This document shows positions 33,896 to 46,959 of a DNA stretch of 64,000 bases, piece after piece. This DNA is from Rhyzopertha dominica (lineage: Eukaryota; Arthropoda; Insecta; Coleoptera; Bostrichidae). The DNA lies in the NCBI GenBank assembly GCA_025024175.1, contig QCXZ01000064.1, positions 39,887,325 through 39,951,324 of the forward strand. Reading direction: 5' to 3'. The notes below the pieces were generated by a model that saw only the letters and a program-made list of their open reading frames with translations, had not been told where the DNA came from and searched no databases. The translations under genes and the position numbers were made by a program. Every line of letters starts with the position of its first letter. Within the stretch, counting starts at the first letter, position 1.

Positions 33896-36714
33896 GCAAG
33901 TCACTTTTCACGTGTGTCAGCTACCCGCCTCAAATGATACACCATACTCGCTGATTAACGATTTATTGATTGGTTACTTCACAAGTACAACGCACACACA
34001 CGTCTTATCACTAAGCGATTACGGGACGGAATGATGCCTCTCCTGTTAGCTGCCATCCGATAGCGCATTCGCCGGGCGCATTATGTAAGCGATTCAAGGA
34101 CGTTCACATGTATAGAGCACATTTGTAAACATGCCCTTACCAATTTACAATATGTTTGGAAAAACGATGCAAGAACATAGATTGTTTCTCTCGTTGTTTT
34201 TTGAACACACATTTAAGTCTGGCGTGTTTTGGTTTCATTTATAAACTTTTAGCAATTCTTAGCAAACTTAGTACTTCAATAATGTCAACAACTTTTATTA
34301 TCTGCGTGTGTTCTAAATAAACTGACAGTTTCATTTAAGACATGGAGTGTTTAACTATTTGTTCCACTGATTAAATACAAGGTACGCCACGTACTTTAGG
34401 CCTCAATAGAACCTAAAATTATCTGCTCGTGTTTGGCGGGTTCCATAAAATAAAAAATCTCGTTCCTATGTTACAGGTTTTGTTCAAGCTATTTAATTAA
34501 GTGATTCAGGCGTATTTTACAACGAATATCTTCAGCAATATTGGGTTTATTATTTAAGCCAGCTATTTAAAAAGGGTGTCTCTACAGTTTATAAAAGCAA
34601 CTGAGTATTTTTAAAACCTGCATTAAAATTTTACACTTTACTAATTTCCCCGAAATTCGCACATATTTCACTTGTAACCGCAACATTGTCTGTACCCAGC
34701 GCCACGATAAGTACAACGTAACATGAAATAGATAATCATCGCGTTTGTCACGTGGTGTGCTGATGGGGTGTTGAAAACCATGTAAAGCGGCTTCGAGGGT
34801 GTCGGGCGACGCATTTAACACGTGTTAGGGGTTGTAACTAAAAATGGACTGTCGTTAACGCCGTAGTTTCGCCAATGTCGGCCCGGAGCATCGTGTGATC
34901 GAACGTCGTTATAATCAAATCAGGTGCCAAGTTAACACAGACGAGTCATACGTGCAATTAATCGGGATGCGATGTTTGATGCGAAGTACTGAATTGAATA
35001 CACGTATGTGATGAACACTAGGAACTTCCGCTTTGCCAGTGGGAAATGAATGGATGATGGCGGAATGTTGCAAAAAAAAGAACTGGTTTTATCACGGCCA
35101 ATTCGCTCAGCTCTCTAAGACATCTTTGGATATACTATTAGATCCTATTGAATATGATCTAATTTGCTGTTCAGATTTTAGTTTATTTNTGGTCATTGTC
35201 AAAGAATATTTTGTAAATCGCCACAGATCGCCTTCAAAAAAGAACACGGAACAAGTCCCTTGAAGTCAGATAGTATTCTATTTAAACAACGTGATTTTGA
35301 AAANGATGTCTTAAATTAAATTGCATCATTTCAAAAACATATATAATATACTTCATTTTCTTAAAAAAAAAACAAAATCCAGACGACATCCTGTGTCACT
35401 GACTTTCAAAACAAACACAATCATTAATGTAAAAAAACTGACCGAAGTAAAAAAAGCTAAGTTCGAGCGCACCTACGTTGAAATATTTCATTCGGAACAA
35501 GCACAAAAAAACACCTAGCCTCATCACAAAATATGTACAAAATATAGTCCATTATTTTCCACACAAGTTTGCACTCGAATCATCATGGTTTATCGAATAT
35601 ATCGGTAAATCATGATATGATGAATACATAGAATAGTGCACTGACGTATCTCAACCCGATAACACCTATAAAGAGTGCCGCAAAAAATCTTTTTAATGAC
35701 TGTTAAATTTCCATGAGCTTGGATTTTTTCATTACTTTATAGACATACGTACTTTTTCGCGTACAAATTCAGTCTCTTGTAACTCAGAGACCATCGTGAA
35801 AATAAAAAAAAAACGAAATCTGCAATTTTTCTTACAAGTATTATGGGATTACCCAGAGACATGACTTTTGTAGTCGTAAAGTATGTTATCAAAAAATAAA
35901 CCTTTGAAGTTTAAAAACAGAGCGCTATACTGAAGGCGTTCGTGCCTGTGTTTAGCAAAATTTAACTCATTGGGTTCATTTACCTTTATTTAGCCATACA
36001 CGTTTCATTAATAACGGTGGAAACATACCCGCTTAGAGCGAAGACCTAATAAGCCTTTTCCTCTTTTCGAGCTGCTAATTATTTACATATGGTTTCATTG
36101 AAACTCTCCGAGGATCTGCGGACGAAAATACTCATTATAGCTGCCTGAATAATGCTCTCAGTGTTTGTCGCTTCACGTATCTGGTTTATAAGATTTACCT
36201 GCTACCTATACGTTTCCAGATTATGAACTTAAGTTAATAGAAAAACAGATCGAAAGGAACAAGTTGATTATTACCACTTTGTGATGTAAAGTTTGTTGAA
36301 TATAATGGTAACTAATTTGGATGATTTTAACATCTTCTGAAAAATTAAAAATTAATTAAGCTATTGTGGTAAGCTATCAGTTTTATAGTTCTTAATGGAA
36401 GTCCAATAAGCAGTTCAAAAGCATCTTGGTATCCCAACCCACAATAATAAACTAGTTAGGGGCCAGAATGCTGTGCCGCATATTGCGATTCTTCTCTTTA
36501 GCACTGCCATGAGAAATGAGTAAAACAGGTAAGAAAAATTTTTCTCTGTATTGAGTGTGTCAAGCTATTATTATATTTTTTAGTCAGATCAAAAATGAAA
36601 AATATTGTTACATAATACGGATGCCCCATGATCAATTAACGGGATGAGTCGCTAATTTGAAATCGGTCTATAATGAACACACAAACCTATATAAAAATGT
36701 TTCAAATAAAATGA
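33896..36714. other. Noncoding DNA
   Basis: No gene recognised. A 76-codon plus frame at 35033-35263 and a minus frame at 34582-34821 match nothing I know. Confidence 0.45.
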
Positions 36715-36716
36715 TA

Positions 36717-37880
36717 CCGTCAACCGGGGTGAAGTGAATCAAATATATAACAAATTTCCCAATAATTTCTATTCGTTTTTGCGATTTAACTGAAACTTCA
36801 AATTTAGATTACTACCTATCTCTTCGAACAAATGACGCATTTGTCGGTTTTTTGGCTGAATAGTTACTGATTTTTTTGGTCTAAGTGTGATGTACTTCAC
36901 CTCAATGTATGGGGTGAAGTGGATAACCCATTTATAATCGTCTGAAATTCATTTTAAACTTTATAATTAAAAAAAATATGTTTTCAACATTTTATTAAGT
37001 CAAAAAACATCAGTATTAAGATACATAAAAACATAAACGTTTATTTCTTATATCTGCCTGTTATAGGCATCATTTTTATTGTTGCAACTGACTAGGAACT
37101 TAAACCACTCAGGTAGAACAAAATAAAGCATTAATTCTTTGGTAAACCAGTCGTGTAAAACAGTCCTATTGCAAGTTTTCTTCTTCACCGTTTCTCAAAT
37201 TAAACACATGGCGACTCTCCGCGTATTTTCGAGATTCACTTTTCTTTTAATTTGGTCTTGATCAACAACACATAAATCGGGATTTGAGGGAAATACAAAG
37301 ACATTGTGCTTTTCTGAAGGAACCTTACGCATGGTGTTGACCGTTCCTCGATCTTGCCCACGTCCAGAGCATCATTAGAGTGATCTGGCACGCTTGTACT
37401 GCATTCGCCGAATTCCTCCAAAATTTCTTCTTCCTTTGATCTCAAGGAGTCTGGACCTGAATCGACGGGATCACGAACTTCACGACGACTCCTACTTTTT
37501 GGCTTGTCAGATGACANGTGGAGTTGATGTGACGTCATTTGTGGTAATGCTTTTGCCCGCCGCGATATTCACTTTCTTTCCCTGTTTCGGTGCTTGACTG
37601 GGCCTGCTTTTAAGTTCATCGTCTTCTACCAACACATCGCTCCATGATGTTTCCATCTGCCCCGTGTCTTTAGTTCTTTGTTTTATTTTGTCCAAAACTG
37701 CGTTCAGATTGAAGGGCACTATACCACACGCCCAAAATCCAGCCATGGCGTTAACTGTATATCTATCTCTAAGACCTTCTATGACTTTTGGCAACATTCG
37801 AGGAAATAAGGTTTTGGGAAGAACACTCCTTAGACCTTGCTTTTTCGATAAAAGTATCGAAATGAATCGCTACTACACGA
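36717..37880 (-). pseudogene. Pogo-like (DDE) transposase C-terminal fragment
   Basis: The minus strand from about 37880 reads IEKQGLRSVLPKTLFPRML, then PKVIEGLRDRYTVNAMAGF, WACGIVPFN and LNAVLDKI. This is the end of the DDE domain in pogo/Jerky-type transposases, where an AFRATGIYPFN-like block precedes the tail. A lysine- and acid-rich tail (KQRTKDTGQMETSW, KPKSRSRREV) follows after a frameshift near 37515. A second shift leads to EKHNVFVFPSNPDLCVVDQD and a stop at 37195-37197. The catalytic core is missing. At 36717, next to TA, CCGTCAACCGGGGTGAAGTG may be the element's terminal repeat, with related GGGGTGAAGTGG at about 36910. No partner end was found beyond 37880, so the element is truncated. 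Confidence 0.65.
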
Positions 37881-38466
37881 TTTATCAGATTTCCGCTTAG
37901 TTATTCACATCAACACGAAAGGGAAGTAATCAATTAGTATTTATTTGAAGATTTACTGTGACCATAAATGGCTACTGGAGATCCGCGAGCTCTCTTTTTG
38001 TTAGGAGAAACGTTGCTTATTAATTGCTTAGCAGTGCCTTCGCTGCCGGCAACGACACCCACAAAATTAACCAATGGCACCGGTGCCAGCAATAACGCCA
38101 GAAAAATAGGCTAGTTGGATCAATCTTCACGACTTCAGAAGAAAAAAGGAATTTGTGTGTACGAAATTCGTAAAGTGGTAGACGATTATAATTACCTATT
38201 CTGTAGTTATAGATGAAAGTCAGACAAATTTTCAATATGATAAATAATAAGGTTAGAGTCCTTTAAAAATAAAATTTAATCTCCGTCTCATTTATAATAT
38301 TATCTTCGAAATAAGCTAAACTTAATTTAGAGAGTAGTAGTTTTAGAAATTTTTGATCGTTTTCTTTTATATTAAGTTTTGTCAATAAATTAAAGGAATT
38401 AAAGCTCTGAACGTTTTTCATAGGACATCATATCATCATTCATATTTAGCAAAACAAAATATAAAT
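37881..38466. other. Noncoding DNA
   Basis: Nothing recognised. Confidence 0.5.
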
Positions 38467-38615
38467 AAATATACCATTGCTTTGGTATATAAGCAAAACC
38501 AATTCTATGCCGTGTTGTCTACACTAGACCTAAACTGCACTGATGAGCTGTAATGACAGCGAAATAGTACTATCTGTAGTTGGTTGANGTGTAGACAGCA
38601 CAGCATAGACATGCA
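38467..38615 (-). repeat. 149-bp hairpin repeat, copy C (inverted)
   Basis: Reverse complement of copies A and B, with one n. The ends are approximate on the left (ACCATTGCTTTGGTATAT...) and clear on the right (GACATGCA). Confidence 0.7.
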
Positions 38616-38689
38616 TTTTAAATCATCATTTACTTTGGTAAAGCAGTGTGCAGCTACCAAATAAAGATAATAATAGACTACTATAGTAT

Positions 38690-38798
38690 TTAATTAATAA
38701 ATTAATAAATTAAATAATTAAATTAATAAATTAATAAATTAAATAATTAAATTAATAAATTAATAAATTAAATAATTAAATTAATAAATTAATAAATT
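38690..38798. repeat. 29-bp AT-only tandem repeat
   Basis: The phrase AAATAATTAA recurs every 29 bases in a tract of about 3.7 units made only of A and T. Confidence 0.85.
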
Positions 38799-38799
38799 T

Positions 38800-40310
38800 C
38801 AGTGGGTACCTAAAAAACAAGTGGGTATAACCGGCTAGATTAGATTATTTTGCGGGTGCCGCGAAATCTGGTTGAAAGTACTTACATTTATTATGGAATT
38901 AAACTGTAATTAGCAGAAAAAAAGCGAGAGTAAGTAAAACGAATTAAGGGTTGTTCATGACAGAAACAAGGGTAACATGAAAGAAAATACGCAAACAGCT
39001 TCCACTTCATAATTTCACTGACAACGATGTTAATTACTGTGCCAAAGAATCTAAAAACCTGACATTTGCATAAAAGCAGCACTGCACTTGCATTTCTCAG
39101 CTAGTTATATCCGCGTATTCTGGAACTTGAATCCCAGACTGTCTGCTCGCTAACAAACATTTTCCTCAGTAACATGTTTTTGTAATCTCCCTGCAACGTT
39201 GAACTCAAACGTCACTGTTAAAGCTCAAAACAGAGGTGAATTATTCAAACTATATTTATTTTTGCTGTTCACTGGCGTGAAGTTTTCACTGCAGCATGTT
39301 TATTCATGACGCACCACTTTAGAGGAGAGACGCCGCTGCTGCCACTGCATATCCGCTGTCTAATTTAGCTGGGAACGTTATCAGGAAAACCGTGCAGAAT
39401 AAAATGTCTCTTAAGAACTACTTAATCACTCTAACGAACTTATCGTCGGCGGGAGCGTGGCGTCCTTCTGTTTTCGGAAGGACGCACGGGAAAGCTTGTT
39501 TCTTGTCAGAGCTTTAAAAGCTTACACATGGGAGATTATACGGAAAGTAGGAAAGTCGGACAACTTCCGGGAGTTCATTGTACTGTACTTACGGAAAGGT
39601 GACCTTCCTAAATACGCAGATGACAATCAGCAGCTTACCTGCAAAGAAGAGAAAACATTAGACGCTTCGAACTTTTTCACACAAAAAAAATATTAAATTC
39701 CTAAACCAAAGAATATAGTTTTTGACATAAGATATAGGTAGTGCTGTCATTTATCATTTAGCGAAAAATAAGCCAAATCTTCAGACCAATCCATACAAAA
39801 GCAAACTATGGTTTTCCAGGTAGGTTCTAGTGTCCTTAATAATGTCTCCAATGTGTGAGTGAGTGTAAGGATAAAATTTGGTAACCCAGTAAAGGGCTAA
39901 AATCGTGCTCTACAACGATATGCAAATACTCTACAAGAGGGCGAATACAACGCAACCGTTTTCTTNAGAATTCAGAATTGAGTCATACTTAAAACAACAA
40001 AATTTACAGCACTCCTTATTATACGGACATTACATGTGGATAGGTGACCATAAGTACAACAAGTAAGCGCACTTAATATCTGCGTGCCAATGAGATCTCC
40101 AAAATGCCACTCACAACGATGACGGAGGATTTCTCTTGCACCGATTTATACGTCATCAAAGTGAACCATATATGGTGCTATTTGCCTGACATATGTTAAT
40201 TATGTGCAAAGTCACTTTTGCTTGAACTGCATTATTGTTTTTGATAGTTATAAAAATGTTAGAAACAGTGCGAGGCTAATGGACAGCTTTAAAAGCTTCA
40301 TCTGCTAATG
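38800..40310. other. Noncoding DNA
   Basis: A 79-codon plus frame at 39457-39696 has no recognisable motif and starts at GTG. Nothing else is supported. Confidence 0.4.
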
Positions 40311-40314
40311 TTTA

Positions 40315-40670
40315 CTTTGATGAGCAGATGGTTGCAACTGTAAGCCAAAAAAAAACTTCTTTTCAATAATAAAAATAAAAGCAGATTTACTTCGATGTTA
40401 ACAGAGAAATTTGAAGCAAATAGTTACATTGTTAGACGTGCTGAAGATGATGCTGACGTTTTGTCGAAACGGCGCCGGCGCTTACAATTTTAACTACTCT
40501 TATATAGGTGTGCCTATTGATAAAGAAATGTTTCTACTCAAACCAGGAAGAACAAAAAAAGATTCTATGCAGATATTCGAGATCACATATTATTTTTATT
40601 TTTGCATGCATTCTCTGGGCACTTTGTCTAATAGGGGCTAGATTACTACTTTGTGATGAAAAAACGGCAG
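40315..40670 (+). pseudogene. Fragment of a multicopy XPG/PIN-nuclease-like family
   Basis: In mixed plus frames I read SQKKTSF, NNKNKSRF, MLTEKFEANSYIVRRAEDDA, DVL, then PIDKEMFLLKPGRTKK and FLHAFSG near 40600-40620. From memory, many arthropod and cnidarian genomes carry numerous copies of a protein with this order: a sentence like fLsN.kNK.rFI, then DAD.LIV.TA, then a KEIYFLKPGK block, then FLHAFSGCDTTS. Here the DTTS part and the stretch between DVL and the FLKPG block are damaged, and at least two frameshifts occur. No function can be inferred for this remnant. The family's fold resembles flap-endonuclease/PIN nucleases, which is family knowledge and not visible here. Confidence 0.5.
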
Positions 40671-43600
40671 GACAAGTGTAGTTGTAGGCTTCACTAAAAC
40701 TGGTACTTCTGTCAGTTACTTCGAATGGAAAGAAGCTTTTCTTAGCAAACTATAGCGCTCTTCCGTTAAAGAAGCTTCTACCGATAACTATTGATATTCT
40801 TGCTTTATTAAGGCTATGAGCAAAATCAGTGAATTTCATTACCACCCACACATGACCCAACTCAACTGAAATGTTTATGCATTGAACTAAATCATAAATA
40901 ATGGGGGTGGATGTTAAACGATACCATATTGTGGCTAAAAACAATAGTGATGCTAAATCTACTGAAGACTCGTCAGAAAAAGAAGTCGTCACTGAAGCAG
41001 AAATTCAAGGTTCAGGAGGCAGTTGAAACATATTCCATTGAATAATGAATTGATGAATTTATAGAAGGAAAAGACGACCAAAAGGAAAATTATGGATTTG
41101 ACAACATTTTAATAAGTACGAAATGGTATATTAGGTCTGCGAAGGNAACCACAAGAAAATACATTTCTCAAGAATGATGAATTATATCCACAAGTTCAAT
41201 TTAATTCAAGATTCCGAAAACACGATTGACACTTAAAACAGGTCCTAGAAGCCTGACTAAAGTGACCAAGAGAATTTACTAGAAATTATTTTCAAGTTCG
41301 TAGAATCATCGCTAGAGGGCGCTACAGTATCTAAATATCACGAAAATCATATCTGTGCCAGTTTTTCTGTAACAAAGGTATGCAATAATTAATATTGTAA
41401 GATTCCTTAAAGTTTCTCTACCAAACATTTTTTGGAAAATATCAAATAAGGAGTGGGGGCGGGTGAATGTTAAAATAGGAAATCCTTAATATCTCTGGTT
41501 TGGCTTAACCGATTTAAAGAGAAAAGGTATGATTTCCAAGCATATTCTACGTTGTAAACTGCCATTTTGCTCGTTAAACGACTTTGTTTTACAACATGGT
41601 AGGGTTCTTTGAAAATTTGGGTGCGTCAAATATTAAAGCAGCCTTTTTACCTTAACTAAATACACTTTATTACATGCAATTCGTTAGAACAAGGAAACAC
41701 AAGAAAATTCCCGATGCAGTACAACGTACCGTTGCGAAAAAAAATCAAAGAATAAATGTCTATCTGACTTTATCCTAGTCCCTTTATGTAAGTAAGCTTT
41801 GCGTTGGATGGAGACGGCCTTGACGGGGGAAGAAAAATGACGAATCCTCCTGTGTTCTTCACCCGCCAATGAGTTACCCTCACACCCTCAGTTTGCAGGC
41901 CCTTTTAACAGCTTTCACCACTCAGTACTCTTCAGTTTTCGCAATATTTCACCATGAAGCTGCGCACGTGCAGCCACTTGCCACTGATTAAAACCATTGA
42001 CATATTATTAAATGGACACGACATCTCATTCATAAATAAGGTTGGAGCTGACGCCAAGACAGAGCGGGTGCGAGGGGAGATAGTTTTCCTCCAAGTACAT
42101 TGGCGTACTGTTATAAAAGGGTCAACAGTGAGATAATTTAACTTCAAACTAAAAACAAAAGCGTAGCGTACATCAATAATATTTCGAACAACCTTTCAGA
42201 TAAAGCAAATAAACATCTTTTTGTACAACAAACACTAATTTGATTTCCTTACAAGCGGGAAAAAAGTTTTGGCCGAATGAAAGTATCAATACAGTTCTAG
42301 CATTAGTATTCATTAATCAACACTTAACGAGAAAACACTCAACATTCTTCACATAAAAATATAAGGAAAACAACTTCAGAAACTGCGAAAATGAAATTTA
42401 TTGTCAAATAAAAAGAAATACATAAAATCAAAATACGCATCAGGCATCACTGAAGTACTGTGCACTCCGAACACATCGGCTCTCTTTTTCTACCTACAAA
42501 TATTTATTTTACAACTTCATTACATTTTATAAAAGTATTCCTCTATGAAGTAACTAATTTCGCTAAATTTATCAAACGACGCCTATGACAACAAATATAA
42601 ACAAAACCTAAACAATGCTTAACAGTGAAATGATGCGGTTTTCTCCTTAGAGAAATACATACTTGACACATCCGCACCATTGCCTGGATTAATTTTTTAT
42701 ACAACTTGTCCTTAAACAACTCGCAAGAAGCTCTTTTTAAGCAAGAATTTACTCCATACTACTCAACACATACAGAACATTCTAAACACCAGTAGTACAG
42801 TGGACCATCTAATGCGCGTGAAGGCGGGCAATCGCACGATGCATTGAGTATTGCTCTGGTCAACTGTACGTTTCTGTTTTCCTCCAATTCCATCTTAGAA
42901 TGTGACTATTATGTTGGCTTCGCTTGAAAATGTAAACAACCGACTCCAGACACCTCGATGATTAAAACCAGCTAGGCGGTAAATGCCTGCTGCCGTCGCC
43001 GTACCGTCTCCCCGGTACACCCAACGGCATCTCACGCCCGCAAATCCAACGCCATCTCATGTTCGTACAAGGCACACAATAGTCGAATACGCCACGTTAC
43101 GACATGAATAAATTTTTTTAGAATGTTTAAGTACAATACTATGGTCCTTTTTGCGTAATTAAAAGAAAGATTAAATACAGATAAAACTGATGAAAACGGC
43201 ATGTTTTTCAGTAAGAATAAGAATATGGGTACGAAGTGTTCGAAATAAAAACGATAAATATTCAGTACAAGTCGTAATAGTAAAGATTAGTACGGCAACC
43301 TTTGAGTCAGTCTACTAAATTTTGAGTGGCCAATGCTTATACTTCATTTCCGTTTCCATGATTTCCACTTCCTTCATTTCCCATTCAAGTTTTAGTGGCT
43401 CCCCGTGGTAGCATCCAAAATGGACGATACATACGAAGGCTCGTGACAACAGCTATTCGATTAACTGTTTGTCGAGAAATTACAAGTTTTGTTGTTATAC
43501 ATAATAAAAGCATCCTGAACCAGCGCTAAGGTTATGTATCGCAAGCAATGTTTAGGTACCACTCTGGATTACTCTGAATGATCTTGAGTTGACCAAAACG

Positions 43601-44549
43601 TCTGCGTTATGTTTTTTTTTGTAGACCATCTCCACACTCCCATTACTATTGAAGCCCGTGAGCTATTCTCCTTACACTGAAACTCGTCTCTTTGATCCCA
43701 ATAATGCGACGTTTTTTTTTAAATCGTGAAATTGAAGATATCGACGGAATGCAAGAATTAATTTGAGTAAGGTGTTTGCATACATAGAAAAAGCTTATAG
43801 AGGATCTAGATAGGACAAGTGACTGATTTTCAATAATATTAGATTTACTTTATTATACAGAAATAAACTTAGGACGCAGCGTAAATAAATCGTGCATATT
43901 TATAGCTAAATTAAATCGCATCTATATACGTTGTTATATTTCTTTTGAGCTCGTCTTATAAAGGTAAGCACTAAATGAGCGTGTCACACTGTGCCATTTG
44001 ACAAGGGTAAAATTTTAATCAAAGCACGATTGAGGACAGAAAAAAGTAACAAGCGAGTGGCCTTCATGAATATGTATACCCACGGGGAAAAATCTAATTC
44101 AGCACCGCGTGAGCTGATTCGCAAGAATAGGCACATTGTAAAAACTGTTTGTTGAATATGCATATGAAATGCTGATAACTGAGTAAGTTGGCGGGAAATA
44201 AAACAAGCTGTAATATAAAATATGACTTGCAATAATTGTTACCACAGCTCTTATAATCACCGATAAGACGTCAACTCAATCCATAAAACTTGTCAATTAT
44301 GCTACATGCAGCATCCTAGTTTAGCATAAATAAACCGAAGATAAACAATAAAAATTTCCTTATGTAAAATATCTGGAATAAGCAGATTATTAAAAAAAAG
44401 TCAATACAATGAACTTTTCATGACTGCGGCACGTTCTTCTCAGTGAAAACAGCTTTTTAATAGTAAACTAATACCTTGTGTTCGGTCGTAACCAAAAAGA
44501 TAATATTTCGCTCGTGATAATACTAATGTGCAGTTCATTTGCAGCCTGA
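40671..44549. other. Noncoding DNA
   Basis: No gene recognised. A plus-strand frame near 40920-41030 (KNNSDAKSTEDSSEKEVV) is acidic but short. The islands near 42800-43080 are GC-richer. Confidence 0.4.
41311..41325 (+). promoter_or_regulatory. CTCF-like word
   Basis: GCTAGAGGGCGCTAC resembles the insect and vertebrate CTCF core (AGRKGGCGC). A single match of this kind is weak evidence. Confidence 0.25.
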
Positions 44550-44561
44550 TTTTTTTTCACG

Positions 44562-44774
44562 TTGTATCAACTTTCTATGACTACAAGTATTCGGTTCTTA
44601 AGCATGACCCTTTACCTTGCTCTTATGCGTTCTCAGCTACTCTTCTATTGTTATAATGGCAATGAAGTTGTACTGCACAGCAGTACACTAAAAGACGCCA
44701 TCTTCAACAGCAACTGGATGGTGGTTGATGAAAAGACAAAGAGTATGGAGAATGTTAAAAGATGTATTAAATAA
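44562..44774 (+). pseudogene. Odorant-receptor-like C-terminal fragment
   Basis: The plus frame reads SIRFLSMTLYLALMRSQLLF, YCYNGNEVV, LHSSTLKDAIFNSNWMVVDE and then KTKSMENVKRC before a stop. Insect odorant receptors carry YC[YF].GN.[VL] at the end of a transmembrane helix, followed by S..[LV].[DE]A.[FY].S.W and a lysine-rich stretch, in this spacing. A credible splice acceptor (TTCATTTGCAG) precedes it, but a TGA lies in frame right after that acceptor. The usual RAQKP and YSYF tail is absent downstream. I therefore read it as a fragment or pseudogene. The protein family senses odours together with Orco in olfactory neuron membranes. No other receptor exons were found nearby. Confidence 0.55.
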
Positions 44775-45487
44775 CGTTGCCGCCCGGACTTATTTGCGAA
44801 TGTTTCGATGAAAAGTTTATTTCTCCCATCATATCACAGAGTACAACTCCTGGCTTCAATTATTGTTTAGTAAGGTTGCGTATTACCATTGGTACTACCT
44901 ATAGGTATGATAAATGTTCAGATACTGTGTAGTGGTCGAGGGTTAAGAATCAAGTGGTTGTGTTATAATGTGATATGCAATTTACGGTAGGTTCATTTAC
45001 ATATCTGTATGTGTACTTTATTTACTTATTAAGGGTTTGTTTAACTGACGAACACTAGAGGGTGGCATGGTATAGTTCATAGTCTAGAGAACGCCGTTTT
45101 AGTTGTTATTGGACACAAAGTCGTATGTATCTCTTATATGCATTGTATTTGTATTTTTCATTACATAATGTAAATTGGACTATTTTTATTAAATAAAATG
45201 GAATTTTTATTAAAAGACAAAATGAGATACTAATTTCGTTGCTATTATTAAATATGTAAAATTTCTAGTCAATTTTAATGCAACAAGAATTCTTTTTCGT
45301 TAGTTTTTGTCACAAATAAATATGATTTCCAATTAGCTGGTGTGATTAAACATATGCCGTGAAAATTTATTCGTTTCCTAATTTTAACATTACCTGAATG
45401 TACGTATTCTGATGGTTGAAGCATTATGTACATAATTTATTTTTTATATAAACATATAAACTGGAGACTATGACGGTCGTAGTTTCT
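44775..45487. other. Noncoding DNA
   Basis: AT-rich, nothing recognised. Confidence 0.5.
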
Positions 45488-45489
45488 TA

Positions 45490-45934
45490 AGGACCAAGTG
45501 ATTCAGGGTATGCCGACCTGTAAGCTACATGTAAAGAGTACTCTTTTTTTCTTAAGCTGAGCTTTCGAATTTATTTAAATTCTTCTTCGGAACATAGAAA
45601 TTTGAGGCTAGGTGTAAGTTATAAATATGCGCAACAGTGTTTTTTTTACAAAACATAAGTTTTTTTTACCATAAATGACTTGTGTCAAATAAATTAATTA
45701 TAATTTGTTTTTTTTTACAAATAAATTATTATATTTTTTACACAAGTCATTTATGGTAGAAAAAACTTATGTTTTGTAAAAAAAAAGCTGTTGCGCATAT
45801 TTATAACTTACACCTAGCCTCAAATTTCTATGCTCCGAAGAAGAATTTAAATAAATTGGAAAGCTCAGCTTAAGAAAAAAGAGTACTCTTTACGTGTAGC
45901 TTGCAGGTCGACATACCCTGAATCACTTGGTCTT
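45490..45934. repeat. 445-bp palindromic element with TA duplication
   Basis: AGGACCAAGTGATTCAGGGT at the left end is inverted at the right end (ACCCTGAATCACTTGGTCTT). The arms match for about 200 bases each, including TTGAGGCTAGGTGTAAGTTA and its inverse, around an AT-rich centre near 45712. TA lies at 45488-45489 and 45935-45936. There is no coding capacity. The arms differ at only a few positions, so it is fairly young. Confidence 0.85.
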
Positions 45935-46463
45935 TAAACATATAAATATATTCCATCCAAATGGAAAAAACACTGCAGTTATACACAGGGACTAAATTTT
46001 TAAGAAAATGAACTAAATATGCACTTTTCCCGCCCGAGTGAGCTAATTCTAATCATGGAAATCATCTTAATATTTCTAATTGCAGAGTTTTCTCATTTGG
46101 ATAGAAAGAGAGAGCAAAATAATATTATATGCACATATTTTAAATGTTAATTCTTGTAATGTAAAAAAATAATGTGTAATGCATTTTTTTAAACAGGAAA
46201 TATTAGGTAATCATATTTATTGTTGTGACACAAAAGTCAACAAACATTTTCTGTTAGAAGAGTTCGATTTACGAAAAGTTTATTTCTCTTCCGAGAATAA
46301 TAATTAGAATTATTTATATTGGTACAAATGGGTAAAATGAATTTCGATTTTAGGTAATTTAAAACAGGACATTTGGAGGTTAACATTTAAGTACTGTTAT
46401 AATTTATTTGTTCGTATGAAATGAATACTTTACATATTTAAAGTCCCAATTTAATTAGCATAG

Positions 46464-46907
46464 TGTTGCGGATCAGCGCCGTATGTGGACGGGAGTTACT
46501 GGCGTGTGGATGCGGTGTGTAGGACACTGCAAGTAGTGATCCTAGCTACAAACAGATGGCAGGAGAATGTCGATACCAAAGTTGATACTCTCCAGAGGAC
46601 TCGATTTCGCGAAGTTTCGAGAGCGGCTGGAAGGTGTCGATTCTGGAATTTTCGTTGGGGATATAAATAACCCGACAGAGAGAAGCGCGGGGAGTTGTGA
46701 ATTCGAATATTGATTATCGAGGGACCGAAAAGCTTAGTGACCAGGTGTTTTTAGTGCAAGTGTGTACAGTATAGTGGTTTGGTGAATTAGTGGTATTAAA
46801 ACGGTAGTGTTTCGAACTGGTTGTGTATGGACAGTGTATTTTATACTAGTGTTAAATAAAAGGATTTAAGTCAGAAATCCGCAGTTTTCGAGCTCGAAGT
46901 CGCAACA
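46464..46907 (+). mobile_element. Solo LTR of a retrotransposon
   Basis: The 444-bp segment starts TGTTGCGG and ends GTCGCAACA, so its ends are the TG...CA inverted pair TGTTGC/GCAACA. It is much GC-richer than its surroundings. Inside are TATAAATA at 46662-46669 and a polyadenylation signal AATAAA at 46855-46860, in the order U3-R-U5 expected of an LTR. ATAG before and ATAT after give at best a 3 of 4 target duplication. No internal retroelement sequence flanks it, so it is a solo LTR, probably of the Ty3/gypsy type by size and ends. Confidence 0.65.
46662..46669 (+). promoter_or_regulatory. TATA box of the solo LTR
   Basis: TATAAATA inside the LTR, followed by GC-rich sequence that would hold the start site. 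Confidence 0.5.
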
Positions 46908-46959
46908 ATATACTAAGAACGCATCAAATTGGTATTACAATTTCATACTAACTTTTACA

